The translations under genes and the position numbers were made by a program. Below are positions 1 through 8,595 of a stretch of 64,000 bases of DNA, one piece after another. The notes under the pieces were generated by a model. It was given only the letters and a program-made list of their open reading frames with translations. It searched no databases and had not been told where the DNA came from. This DNA comes from Bacillota bacterium (lineage in GTDB: Bacteria; Bacillota; Negativicutes; DSM-13327): contig JAGFZX010000004.1 of NCBI GenBank assembly GCA_017889585.1, forward strand, positions 1 to 64,000, given 5' to 3'. Positions within the stretch are counted from its first letter, which is position 1. Every line of letters begins with the position of its first letter.

Positions 1-95
1 TATACCTTGGGTTTGCTCCTCATTACAGTGGCGGGACCGCGCCGGCATTTCACCGGTCTTCCCTATTAAGCCCCGAAGGGCACCTATCTCAATAA
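1..95 (-). promoter_or_regulatory. Cobalamin (B12) riboswitch, cut by left window edge
   Basis: Read on the minus strand this contains the B12-box core GCGGTCCCGCCACTGTAA, preceded by GGTGAAATGCCGG and the upstream arm GGTGCCCTTCGGGGC. These are diagnostic of the AdoCbl/MeCbl riboswitch aptamer. The regulated gene lies to the left, outside the window, and is probably a B12 transport, synthesis or B12-replaceable function. It does not control the methyltransferase gene at 164-1960, which lies upstream of it on the same strand. Confidence 0.9.
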
Positions 96-163
96 TATTT
101 AATTGTCTTCTGAAAACAGTATTCTATATTTCACGTTCATGATAGCATCTTCATAGATTCATG

Positions 164-1960
164 TCAAATGTTAATTTGCTTTATTATCTTCATTATCATC
201 TCAACTCGATTAAATGGAGTAATAAAATAAAATCCCTGTACATGATCTTTCATTTTATGAGCAATTTCCACCGCGATTTCTATCCCTAGTAGCTCCGCTT
301 CTTCCTTCTCCATATTCTTGTCAAATTTATTGATAATCTCTTCTGGTATTCTTATTCCTGCCACCTCATTATTCAAGAAGTGAGCGTTGCGATAACTCAC
401 AAGGGGCATGATGCCCCCCAATATCTTAGTATTTTCATTCTGCTTTATCTGTGGTAACAAGTTGATTACATTATCGTCAAATATAGGCTGAGTCAGAAAA
501 AAACTAGCACCCATATCCATTTTTTGGGACATTCTTGTCAGTTCAACTTCAGGATTAAGTCCGTTTAAATTCAGTGCCCCTCCAATATGAATGGGCCCAC
601 CTGCAAAAACTTCTTTATTCATTGTCGTGATCAGTTCCATCAATTTGAAAGAATTAAGGTCGAATACACTTTTTATATTATTCTTATCCGCCATTGCAAT
701 GGGATCACCAGTTACGGCGAGTATATTTCTAATATTTTCAGCATAGCCAGCAAGCAAGGCTGATTTAATAGCATTTACATTTTTATCCCGGCAACAAACA
801 TGGGGTACAACTTCGATTCCGACTTCTCGTTTAATTTTAGCAGCAATCATAATTGAATCTACCCTAGCTCTTCCCATCGGGGAATCAGCAATAGTGATCA
901 CATCCACTCTAGACTCTTTGCAAATCCGAGCATTCTCTATCATCAATTCCACATCTGCATTAAATGGTGGATCTAATTCCACTGCGATAACGAATTGATT
1001 ATTTTTAACTTTTTCAGAAAAATCCTTGGGGCTATTTATTTCTAAAGAGACTCTCGAATCTTCCACTAATCTGGTTTGCGTCGCACATATTTCCGAACTG
1101 GTACGAATCAATAAACTCATTTTTTCGATATGACTAGGAGTCGTACCACAACATCCACCTAAAATTTTGACTCCTAACCCACTAATTTCTTTCATTTTCT
1201 CGGCAAAATAAGTAGGATTTTGAATGAATACGGTTCGCTCATGTATTATTTCTGGATATCCTGCATTTGGGGCAACGGCAACAATATCATTCCCAATACT
1301 AATTTTCTGCAAGGAATTATATAAATGAGTCGGCCCAATACCACAATTAAATCCATAGGCATCAATATTTTTGTTTTTCTTCATCTCAGCTACTAAATAC
1401 TCATTACTGATTCCTTTTCTAGTAAACCCTTCAGGAGTTGTTGCAAATTGAGTTAAAATAAAAACTGAGCTATCTTTTTTCTTTATATATGTAGTGATTT
1501 CCGCAAGATTCATAGCATCGCTAAAGGTTTCAAAATTGAATATTTTAACGCCCTGCTCAAGAAAAATATCCACGATAAACTTATATTCGTCTATAATAGC
1601 GACTTGATCAACCTGCATTTTATCAGCCATCTCTGGAATAGGTCCAATACTGGCGGCCACAAATATTTCTTTATTCGCTGTAGCTTTATTGGCTATATTC
1701 ACTCCAGCAACAATGATTTTTTTCACATCTGATTGTGAACTATTTAAAGCATAACGATTAGCTGAAAAAGTATTGGTTTTGATCAATTTTGCACCAGCAG
1801 CAATATATTCTTGATGAATTCTTTCGATAATTTGCGGTTCACTGATATTGGCAAACTCTGGTAAGACGTTATATTTATCAGTAATTTGAGCGTAATAGGT
1901 TCCCATAGCACCATCTGTAATCAGAATATTATTCAATAGATACTCTCTAATCATTACCAT
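164..1960 (-). CDS. Bifunctional homocysteine S-methyltransferase / 5,10-methylenetetrahydrofolate reductase (YitJ/BSH type)
   Basis: 598 aa, cytoplasmic, methionine and one-carbon metabolism. Residues about 1-290 form a homocysteine S-methyltransferase barrel. It starts with the LITDGAMGTYY motif and carries the zinc-ligand cysteines in NCGIGP (about residue 205) and GGCCGTTP (about 268). Residues about 305-598 are an MTHFR-type flavin barrel (AVELDPPFNADVE, ILAVTGDP). There is no cobalamin-binding domain, so this is not MetH. The ATG at 1960 is chosen because GGGTGG lies 6 nt upstream; a longer reading to 2005 would cover the terminator of the gene before it. The true methyl donor in this fusion family is not settled by sequence. 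Confidence 0.92.
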   Translation of the reverse strand: MVMIREYLLNNILITDGAMGTYYAQITDKYNVLPEFANISEPQIIERIHQEYIAAGAKLIKTNTFSANRYALNSSQSDVKKIIVAGVNIANKATANKEIFVAASIGPIPEMADKMQVDQVAIIDEYKFIVDIFLEQGVKIFNFETFSDAMNLAEITTYIKKKDSSVFILTQFATTPEGFTRKGISNEYLVAEMKKNKNIDAYGFNCGIGPTHLYNSLQKISIGNDIVAVAPNAGYPEIIHERTVFIQNPTYFAEKMKEISGLGVKILGGCCGTTPSHIEKMSLLIRTSSEICATQTRLVEDSRVSLEINSPKDFSEKVKNNQFVIAVELDPPFNADVELMIENARICKESRVDVITIADSPMGRARVDSIMIAAKIKREVGIEVVPHVCCRDKNVNAIKSALLAGYAENIRNILAVTGDPIAMADKNNIKSVFDLNSFKLMELITTMNKEVFAGGPIHIGGALNLNGLNPEVELTRMSQKMDMGASFFLTQPIFDDNVINLLPQIKQNENTKILGGIMPLVSYRNAHFLNNEVAGIRIPEEIINKFDKNMEKEEAELLGIEIAVEIAHKMKDHVQGFYFITPFNRVEMIMKIIKQINI

Positions 1961-1990
1961 GTCAATCCACCCTTTAAAAATAAAAATAAC

Positions 1991-2022
1991 GAAAAGGCAA
2001 AGCAATCATGCTTTGCCTTTTC
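1991..2022 (-). terminator. Rho-independent terminator of the GGDEF/HD-GYP operon
   Basis: Near-perfect hairpin GAAAAGGCAAAGC...GCTTTGCCTTTTC, followed on the minus strand by a T-rich tract. It lies just after the HD-GYP stop and before the methyltransferase ribosome binding site. Confidence 0.85.
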
Positions 2023-2072
2023 ACAATTATATCATTTTTAGTTCACATCTCATAGTCAGCACCTATCAAATT

Positions 2073-2717
2073 TTAGCCAGTAAGCAACTCCCCGTAATTT
2101 ATGCATTCCAATTCATTATTATTGACCAACCTTCTCAATACGTCAACAATCGCTGGATCAAACTGACTTCCTCGAAAACGTTCCATCTCCACCATTGCCT
2201 CACTAACATTGAGTGGAGGACGATAACTCCTCATCGATATCATAGCATCAAAAGCATCGGCTACAGAAACGATTCTAGCTCCTAAAGCAATCTCTGTCCC
2301 ACACAACTTATCAGGATAGCCTTTACCATCAAAACGTTCGTGATGATGACGCACAATATCGACAACCGAGTGAAAAACCTTAACCTTACTTACAATCTGT
2401 CCTCCAATTTCAGGATGTTGGCGAATAATCGCAAATTCACTATCTGTCAGCTTTCCAGGCTTATTAAGAATAACGTCTGGAATACCAATCTTTCCAATAT
2501 CGTGTAAGTGAGCTCCAATATGTATTCTTTCCTGCTCTATCGGTGACAATCCTATCCTTTGTGCCATTAACAAAGAAAGCTCAGCCACTCGCTGAGAATG
2601 ACCACACATATGGGCATTTTTAGCCTCTAAAGCACTAGACAAGGCATCTACCATATCATGCAAATCATCTAAAGTAATTCTATTTGGCACATTAAACATC
2701 CTTTCCAGACCTAACAT
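2073..2717 (-). CDS. HD-GYP domain protein, probable cyclic-di-GMP phosphodiesterase
   Basis: 214 aa, single HD-GYP domain with no receiver or membrane segment. It shows the HD pair in HLHDIGKIGIPD and the GYP-equivalent HHHERFDGKGYP, with a downstream VADAFDAM segment. HD-GYP proteins hydrolyse c-di-GMP to pGpG or GMP. The ATG directly follows the TAG of the upstream GGDEF gene (TAGATG), so the two are translationally coupled. A cyclase and a hydrolase are therefore made together in one operon. A terminator follows at 1991-2022. Confidence 0.9.
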   Translation of the reverse strand: MLGLERMFNVPNRITLDDLHDMVDALSSALEAKNAHMCGHSQRVAELSLLMAQRIGLSPIEQERIHIGAHLHDIGKIGIPDVILNKPGKLTDSEFAIIRQHPEIGGQIVSKVKVFHSVVDIVRHHHERFDGKGYPDKLCGTEIALGARIVSVADAFDAMISMRSYRPPLNVSEAMVEMERFRGSQFDPAIVDVLRRLVNNNELECINYGELLTG

Positions 2718-3758
2718 CTAAGCAACCTTGGTAATCGAGTGAGTATTAATATCATAAATAGATACACCATTTCGACCATTGTGCTTAGAATAATAAAGGG
2801 CCTGATCAGCATAATAATATATTTTTTCTCTGTCAAAGCAGTACAATGATTGGGGAAGTGTGCAAATACCAATAGAAACTGTCACAGCAACTTGGGTCCC
2901 GTCTAGTAAAAACTTATGTTTCCCAATCTCAATCTGAATGCGACTCGCAATACTCACCGCCTGCTCTGCTAAGGTCCCTGGCAATAGCATGGCATATTCT
3001 TCCCCGCCAATGCGGGCAGCCAAATCTCCCTCCCTGGCATTTTTCTGAATAATTTGTGCCAATTCAAATAAAACTGTATCCCCTCCTTGGTGCCCATAAG
3101 TATCATTGATTTTTTTGAAAAAATCAATGTCAATGATAAGTAATGAAATATGACGATAATTACATACTAGCTCCGTAATTTGTCGCTCTAATGTTTCAAA
3201 AAAACACCGTCTATTCGCAATGGCAGTCAAGGGATCAGTCATTGCCATAACTTGCATACGACTACAAGAGATTTCTAATTGGATCGTACGTTCTTTTAAT
3301 CTTTCTTGAACTGACATGAGTTCTGTATTAACAGAAAGCAATATTTTATTTTGTTCGTCCATGTAATTGCGTGACTGCCATAACTCATCAGCCGCATGTC
3401 TAAGATCTCTTTCCCTAATTTCGATTTGCCTTGCCATCCAATTCATATCACGCATAAGAATAATGATATCATCCTCTTCATTCCTCGATTCATTTGGCAG
3501 GGATAACAATTCTCGATAATTACCCTGTTTTACTTGATAACATAACTGTCGCATACTATCTAATGATTTTCCAACCAACCATTGCACCGTTATACTAGGC
3601 ATTATCATTGCTAATATCAAGGCACTGGCTAGAGATACTGCTTCAATTTGACTAAAGAATTTATTTGACGCGAGTGAGGAATCATAGGCCATACCAAACA
3701 TTACCCCTTGTGGAATCAACAAAATAAATAGAAAGATTAGGCGAAGCTTATTTACCAA
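2718..3758 (-). CDS. Membrane-anchored GGDEF diguanylate cyclase
   Basis: 346 aa from the TTG start. The N-terminus has two membrane segments flanking a short loop (about residues 4-22 and 40-60), then a HAMP-like linker and coiled coil, then a GGDEF domain (about 175-340). The active-site motif is RIGGEEYAMLLPG. A product-inhibition I-site RxxD (REGD) sits five residues before GGEE, as in active, feedback-inhibited cyclases. The TTG at 3758 is chosen because GGAGG lies 8 nt upstream; an ATG at 3800 is in frame but has no good ribosome binding site. It is coupled to the downstream HD-GYP gene. A Fur-like palindrome lies upstream at 3888-3915. Confidence 0.88.
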   Translation of the reverse strand: MVNKLRLIFLFILLIPQGVMFGMAYDSSLASNKFFSQIEAVSLASALILAMIMPSITVQWLVGKSLDSMRQLCYQVKQGNYRELLSLPNESRNEEDDIIILMRDMNWMARQIEIRERDLRHAADELWQSRNYMDEQNKILLSVNTELMSVQERLKERTIQLEISCSRMQVMAMTDPLTAIANRRCFFETLERQITELVCNYRHISLLIIDIDFFKKINDTYGHQGGDTVLFELAQIIQKNAREGDLAARIGGEEYAMLLPGTLAEQAVSIASRIQIEIGKHKFLLDGTQVAVTVSIGICTLPQSLYCFDREKIYYYADQALYYSKHNGRNGVSIYDINTHSITKVA

Positions 3759-3887
3759 TAATATCACCTCCAAAAGTATCGTTATTACAACTGCATTCAT
3801 GTGTACCTATTTTTCACAATAGTAACATCACTACATATCCCTGCCCGAAATATGTATCTTTTCCATCGTTCCAAACTCCGTTTTTAA

Positions 3888-3915
3888 GATAATGATATTA
3901 AAAATCCTTATCATT
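3888..3915. promoter_or_regulatory. Fur-box-like palindrome upstream of the c-di-GMP operon
   Basis: GATAATGATATTAAAAATC matches 15 of 19 positions of the GATAATGATAATCATTATC consensus. A further TTATCATT arm ends at 3915, giving AATGATA/TATCATT half-sites. It sits about 130 bp upstream of the diguanylate cyclase TTG start. No clear -35/-10 pair was assigned, so a regulatory role is inferred. Confidence 0.5.
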
Positions 3916-3972
3916 AAAAACAAAACATAACCATTGCCAATATCTATAGTTACTACTTATCCTTTATCTTGT

Positions 3973-4001
3973 AAAAAACAGCTTCTCAATAAAGAAGCTG
4001 T
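3973..4001 (-). terminator. Rho-independent terminator after the porin gene
   Basis: Hairpin ACAGCTTCT...AGAAGCTGT followed by TTTTTTAC on the minus strand, 126 bp beyond the porin stop codon. Confidence 0.85.
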
Positions 4002-4126
4002 CTACGATCTGAGAGAAAGCAATAGTGCTTTGTCTTTAAAGCAATCTTATTATTTTTCATGAACTGATTTTTACTCTTTCAAAATCTTATTATCCTATGT
4101 TTGTAACTTAATTTCTGTTACAAGAT

Positions 4127-5077
4127 TTAAAATTCGCGACTTATTGTTGCTTCAAATTTATTATTATTCTGCCCACTGCTAATGTTTTTTTGGTTCTTGT
4201 AAACAAATTCGAGAATATCAGTATCGCTTAGTTTATGAGTTATACCATAATAAAAACCCCGATTATCGTTATCAAAGTCGCTTTGTTTACCCATGTCCCC
4301 GTTAGTCTCTACTTTAAAACCAGTGATGTATGCCTCAGTCTTATCATTAAAACTGTAGTCCCAAGTTGCAACATATCCTTTGTTATCCGTACTGCTACTT
4401 GACTTTGTATATTCTGCCGTCAAACTATTACTGCCAAATTTATACTTTCCGTCCACCGCCCAGTGGTTTGTGCTTCCATTAATGCTATCTTGATAACGGC
4501 CCAAGGTAAGACCATAATTCAGGTTCGCCGCTCTATTATAGCCGACTCGGATGGCATATATCTTATTATCTTGAATTCCGGCATTATCCTCTTTCACCAA
4601 GAGTGTTGCTATCTCTGCAGCACCAATCGTACCGACAGCGGTAAGACCGTCAGCAAAGGTCTTCGTTCCAATATTTCCATCAGATCTGCTGTACAGTAGG
4701 GCGGTTGTCCCTACTGATACATCCTGACGGCCAATTTTGTATATTAGCTGCCCGCTATTGTAGGTTACTCCCCATTGGTCCAAGGCCACTACCGATTTTT
4801 TATCTTCTCCATAAGCGTCAAGATTATAATCCGCAAGTGTTGGCTGTGTTGCATATTGAGCCCCAAGACGGGCGTATAGTGACCAACCAGCCCCCAGATC
4901 TTTTTCAGCCTTAAGCTTGAAGGTACTCATTGTACCGAAAATATTTGGACTTCCATCAGCAGTATCCCTTTCGTATTTGACCGATATATCACCTGTCAAT
5001 TTTGCGGATTCAGCAAAAGCAACTGGAGTCATATAAATACTTAAACCCAATACCATAAATGAAACAATCTTTTTCAT
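4127..5077 (-). CDS. Outer-membrane beta-barrel porin
   Basis: 316 aa. A cleavable signal peptide (MKKIVSFMVLGLSIYMTPVAFA, about 22 residues) precedes a body of alternating aromatic and hydrophobic strands with Gly, Asn and Asp-rich turns. The last residue is Phe (ATISREF), the usual C-terminal signal for outer-membrane assembly. This supports a diderm host. The start is set by AGGATGG 8 nt upstream of the ATG at 5077; a TTG further upstream is less likely. It follows feoB by 70 bp with no terminator between, so it may share the iron operon or have its own promoter. Substrate cannot be told from sequence. Confidence 0.8.
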   Translation of the reverse strand: MKKIVSFMVLGLSIYMTPVAFAESAKLTGDISVKYERDTADGSPNIFGTMSTFKLKAEKDLGAGWSLYARLGAQYATQPTLADYNLDAYGEDKKSVVALDQWGVTYNSGQLIYKIGRQDVSVGTTALLYSRSDGNIGTKTFADGLTAVGTIGAAEIATLLVKEDNAGIQDNKIYAIRVGYNRAANLNYGLTLGRYQDSINGSTNHWAVDGKYKFGSNSLTAEYTKSSSSTDNKGYVATWDYSFNDKTEAYITGFKVETNGDMGKQSDFDNDNRGFYYGITHKLSDTDILEFVYKNQKNISSGQNNNKFEATISREF

Positions 5078-5147
5078 GAAATCATCCATCCTTTTCAAAA
5101 TTTAATTATGTATATAAAATGCACATTTTTAGTTAAGCGGGTTTTTA

Positions 5148-7535
5148 TTAGCTACCGAACCCTAACAATCTACCACCTTGATATACAATAAAAGTAACAA
5201 CCCACGCTAATGTTGTTAAATATACCATACTGACTGCCGGCCATTTCCACGACCCTGTCTCTCTTCTCATCACAGCAAGAGCTGCTAAACAAGGAGAATA
5301 GATAAGTACAAAAACCATCAATGCATATGCCACCAAGGGATTCATCTGTTCATCACTTTTTAGGGCTTTCGCCAAACCATGAGAATTCTCATTGCCATCT
5401 CCGATACTATAAATAGTCCCCATCGTACTGATAACAACTTCTTTGGCAGTCACACCTGACACCAGACTGATGCCAATACGCCAATCAAAACCCAGTGGTG
5501 CAATCGCTGGTTCAATCGCCTTGCCAAATTGTCCGGCATAACTTTTCTCTAGCTCTTCCCCAGATTTTTGATTTTTTATTGTGTCCTTTTCATTCTCTAT
5601 TTTCTGGGTAAGCTCCACATATTTTGCAGCATAAGAATATATTGATCCATTTTGGGCTTCAAGCTGCTGATTCTTTTCTGTTTTTTCTTCTTCTAATTTA
5701 GCATATTCCGAACTATCCTCATCTAAGTCTTTCGTCTCTGCAGCAAAATTTTCTTCCTCTTTTTGAATAATATCAATCAAAGCTGCTAATTCTTCATTTT
5801 GATCAATATTTTCAATTTCTAGTTTGGATAAAACATCTTCACTAACTTGTTGTGTATAAGCTTCCTCAGCCTGAGCTACCAAAGCATCATAATCCTTAGA
5901 GTATTCAATCTCCTTAGGATATGTTGTCAAAAACCACATCAAAATCGATGCTGCTAAAATAATGGTTCCTGCCTTCTTTAGATACAGTGTGCTGCGTTCC
6001 CACATATGAATCAATACACTCTTGGCTGTAGGCATGCGATATGGTGGTAATTCCATAACAAACGGTTCGCTTTCCCCTTTGAAAAATGTACTACGAAAAA
6101 TCCAGGCTACGATCATTGATAATATAATTCCTAAAAAATAAATAGAAAACAATACATTTCCAGCAATTTTTTCATCAAAAAATGCCGCTATTAAAATAGT
6201 ATATACGGGTAGTTTTGCACTACAACTCATCAGTGGCGTTACCAACATGGTAATAATTCGATCACGAGGATTTTCTAGTGTCCGGGTTCCCATCATGGCA
6301 GTTGCGCTGCATCCAAAGCCTAATAATAAGGGAATAAAAGATTTACCATGGAGTCCAAATCTTTTCATGATTCTATCCATGATAAACGCCGCTCTAGCCA
6401 TGTAGCCAGTGTCTTCTAGGATTGCAATTGCTAAAAACAATAACAAAATATTAGGTATGAATACAAGAACGCTACCTACACCCCCAACAACACCATCAAC
6501 AAGCAGGGATTTAAGAGGACCATCACTGATTACCGTATCTAAATATTTACTTAACATAGAAAAACCTTCATCAATCCAATCAGCTGGAATATTGCCAACT
6601 GTAAACACTAAGTTAAATACCATCCACATTAAGGCGAAAAATATGGGTAAACCAAACATTCTATTTGTCAAAATTCTATCAATTTTATCAGACATTGTTA
6701 TAGAACTTAACGCTCCAGTATTAACTGCGTACTCATATATTTTCCCAACATGTTTATAACGTTGACCTGCAATAAATAATTCAACGTCTTCTCCAAGTTT
6801 ATTATTTAATGCTAGGCGAATTTCATTAACAGCAGCTATGATATGATCCCCATTCGATAACTTGCCCACAGACTCAATGATATTAGCGTCATTCCCCAAT
6901 AATTTTAGTGCCAACCACCGCTGAGAAAAATTAAGATCTGTATGTAGAGATATGAGCAAAGGTTCCACCTTGGTAACTGCGGCTTCTACATCGCCGCCAT
7001 AATCTAGTTTAAATGAAACAACTTGCTGACTACTACTTACCTTTGCTGCAATATCTAAGAGAGTATCCATACCTTCCTTACGGGCTCCAACGGTACGAAC
7101 AACTGGGATCCCGCCTAAACCTTCTGCCAGTTTAGCATCGTTAATCTTTAAACCTGTAGATTCAGCTACATCGACCATATTTAAAGCTAGAATTAAAGGA
7201 TGACCTAACTCTAACAGTTGTACGGTTAAATATAAATTACGCTCCAAATTAGATGTATCTACAATGTCAATAACCACATCAGGCTTATCATTGACAATAA
7301 AATTACGAGTCACAATCTCTTCCAATGAATAAGCAGTCAAACTATAAGTACCAGGCAAATCTACCAGGCAAAAATCATTATTTTTAAACTTCTTAAATCC
7401 TTCCTTTTTCTCAACAGTGACACCAGGATAATTCCCTACATGCTGACGCCCTCCTGTTATATTATTAAATATAGTGGTTTTTCCTGCATTGGGGTTGCCA
7501 ACTAATGCAACTATCACTTCTTTTTTCCTCATCAT
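5148..7535 (-). CDS. feoB: Ferrous iron transport protein B
   Basis: 795 aa, inner-membrane Fe(II) transporter with an N-terminal G domain. Visible motifs are G1 GNPNAGKTT (about residue 14), G3 DLPGTYS and G4 NMVD. Helical and Gate-type membrane segments follow, including LLLGFGCSATAMMGTRT and SGVTAKEVVISTMG. The protein is longer than many FeoB because of a Glu/Lys-rich, coiled-coil-like insert at about residues 540-655, between the YPKE and SYAGQFGKAIEP segments, in what should be an extracytoplasmic loop. AAAGGGG precedes two adjacent ATG codons, so the start could be one codon later. It follows feoA by 54 bp. Confidence 0.97.
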   Translation of the reverse strand: MMRKKEVIVALVGNPNAGKTTIFNNITGGRQHVGNYPGVTVEKKEGFKKFKNNDFCLVDLPGTYSLTAYSLEEIVTRNFIVNDKPDVVIDIVDTSNLERNLYLTVQLLELGHPLILALNMVDVAESTGLKINDAKLAEGLGGIPVVRTVGARKEGMDTLLDIAAKVSSSQQVVSFKLDYGGDVEAAVTKVEPLLISLHTDLNFSQRWLALKLLGNDANIIESVGKLSNGDHIIAAVNEIRLALNNKLGEDVELFIAGQRYKHVGKIYEYAVNTGALSSITMSDKIDRILTNRMFGLPIFFALMWMVFNLVFTVGNIPADWIDEGFSMLSKYLDTVISDGPLKSLLVDGVVGGVGSVLVFIPNILLLFLAIAILEDTGYMARAAFIMDRIMKRFGLHGKSFIPLLLGFGCSATAMMGTRTLENPRDRIITMLVTPLMSCSAKLPVYTILIAAFFDEKIAGNVLFSIYFLGIILSMIVAWIFRSTFFKGESEPFVMELPPYRMPTAKSVLIHMWERSTLYLKKAGTIILAASILMWFLTTYPKEIEYSKDYDALVAQAEEAYTQQVSEDVLSKLEIENIDQNEELAALIDIIQKEEENFAAETKDLDEDSSEYAKLEEEKTEKNQQLEAQNGSIYSYAAKYVELTQKIENEKDTIKNQKSGEELEKSYAGQFGKAIEPAIAPLGFDWRIGISLVSGVTAKEVVISTMGTIYSIGDGNENSHGLAKALKSDEQMNPLVAYALMVFVLIYSPCLAALAVMRRETGSWKWPAVSMVYLTTLAWVVTFIVYQGGRLLGFGS

Positions 7536-7563
7536 TATTCCCCTTTATTCATTCAGTTTTATT

Positions 7564-7582
7564 GAAATTAATTATCGTTATC
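7564..7582. promoter_or_regulatory. Weak Fur-box-like site between feoA and feoB
   Basis: GAAATTAATTATCGTTATC matches 14 of 19 Fur-consensus positions. It is in the feoA-feoB gap, so it may be internal control or chance in AT-rich DNA. Confidence 0.3.
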
Positions 7583-7589
7583 AATGTTT

Positions 7590-7823
7590 TTATAAAATAA
7601 TTTCTATCTCAATCATTTCAGCTTCTGCTTTCCTTAATGAAAGATTAAAACCTTTTATTTTTACTTCCATAGGATCGCCAAGAGGTGCAAATTTCTGTAC
7701 TTCAACCACTGAGCCACTCACAACACCCATGTCAACAATACGCCGTTTAATCAAGCTATTACCCATTACTTTTTTCACTATACCTTTTTCTCCGGCCCTT
7801 AGATCACTAAGAAACTTATTCAT
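7590..7823 (-). CDS. feoA: Ferrous iron transport protein A
   Basis: 77 aa SH3-like FeoA protein with LSDLRAGEKGIVKKV at the N-terminus, IKRRIVDMGVVSGSVVEV in the middle and LSLRKAEAEMIEI at the end. FeoA binds and modulates the FeoB G domain. The second ATG (7823) is chosen because GAGGA lies 6 nt upstream of it, while the first ATG directly abuts GAGGA. It is followed by feoB and preceded by the STAS-like gene. Confidence 0.95.
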   Translation of the reverse strand: MNKFLSDLRAGEKGIVKKVMGNSLIKRRIVDMGVVSGSVVEVQKFAPLGDPMEVKIKGFNLSLRKAEAEMIEIEIIL

Positions 7824-7839
7824 TTTCATTCCTCACTTT

Positions 7840-7858
7840 TTTACTGATTTTCATTCTC
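7840..7858. promoter_or_regulatory. Weak Fur-box-like site upstream of feoA
   Basis: The reverse complement GAGAATGAAAATCAGTAAA matches 14 of 19 Fur-consensus positions. It sits 17 bp before the feoA start. It is weaker than the promoter-proximal box at 8282-8300. Confidence 0.35.
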
Positions 7859-7909
7859 AATTAAATAACAAAAAAATTTAGCTCTTCCTGCTTTACAAAT
7901 TCATCGTAT

Positions 7910-8167
7910 TTAATTCATGTTTGCGGGCTGCCCATTAAAGGATAGACATACACCTTGGCTCCCTAACATATTTTTCAATCCTTGCAGACATTGTTGCCCC
8001 CTGGTACTGATGTAGTATGTAGCAGAAAGTTGGATTTCTAGGTCTTTTATACCTCGCCGCACCTGGGAATTAATCATGTCGCACAAGCATTCTGCATGCT
8101 CATCATAAATATCACCTTCAATCTGAAAACTTACACATTGTTCATCAGAATCCATTTTTACTGTCAC
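7910..8167 (-). CDS. Small STAS-like (anti-anti-sigma fold) protein in the feo operon
   Basis: 85 aa. The pattern of beta strand (CVSFQIEGDIYDEH), amphipathic helix, strand (LEIQLSATYYISTRG) and helix (QQCLQGLKNML) ending in strand CLSFNG resembles a SpoIIAA/STAS fold. The usual phosphorylatable DSSG is replaced by ISTRG, so Ser/Thr phosphorylation is uncertain. GTG start with GGAGG 10 nt upstream. It is the first gene behind the Fur-controlled promoter and 87 bp before feoA. No function in iron uptake is known to me; assignment rests on fold-like pattern only. Confidence 0.65.
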   Translation of the reverse strand: MTVKMDSDEQCVSFQIEGDIYDEHAECLCDMINSQVRRGIKDLEIQLSATYYISTRGQQCLQGLKNMLGSQGVCLSFNGQPANMN

Positions 8168-8281
8168 TAATTTCCTACCTCCTACATATTTTATTGTCAG
8201 TCACAGAGCGTAAAACCAACTACATTTTTAATGCTTACGCCACCCTTGTAAAATTGCTGCTAATAAATTTTTTCTCATAGT

Positions 8282-8334
8282 GATATTGAAAATCATTCTC
8301 AATATAATATAAAACAATTATCTTACTTTGTCAA
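8282..8334 (-). promoter_or_regulatory. Sigma-70 promoter of the feo operon with overlapping Fur box
   Basis: On the minus strand TTGACA (8334-8329), a 17-nt spacer and TATATT (8311-8306) form a near-consensus promoter. Immediately downstream, GATATTGAAAATCATTCTC (8282-8300) matches 16 of 19 Fur-box positions and would cover the transcription start. This predicts iron-dependent repression of the STAS-feoA-feoB unit. Confidence 0.85.
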
Positions 8335-8454
8335 GATTTACATAGGCTTTTTTTCGATAATTTATTTCAACAATTTTATATAAATCGTCTACAAACTATT
8401 CTCCGCTCTAGATTGGATATTATGTCAAAAGCCACTCTAACATTTGAGTGGCCT

Positions 8455-8572
8455 TTGACAGCAGAATCAGAGAGTATATCACTTGCTCAATTCAAGAAGC
8501 AGGCACAGATTGCTTTAGCAGTCAAACATCCTTCCGTCCTAAGACTTGGCACAAGCCAAGTTTTCTTTATCC
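8455..8572 (-). repeat. Dispersed intergenic repeat, copy G
   Basis: On the minus strand this begins AAGAAAACTTGGCTTGTGCC, continues through ATGTTTGACTGCTAAAGC and GTGCCTGCTT, and ends GTGATATACTCTCTGATTC. It shares the hairpin head and the tail with the copies at 12805, 28364, 37597, 40762, 47050 and 52395. It shares the GACTGCTAA...GTGCCTGCTT middle module with the copy at 12805. It lies in the gap downstream of the YibE/F gene. Confidence 0.7.
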
Positions 8573-8595
8573 TGTATCAATTATACTTGTTAGAA

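Noticed and set aside
164-1960. B12 riboswitch control of the homocysteine methyltransferase gene
   Set aside because: The riboswitch is on the same strand but downstream of this gene, so it must control a gene beyond the left edge.
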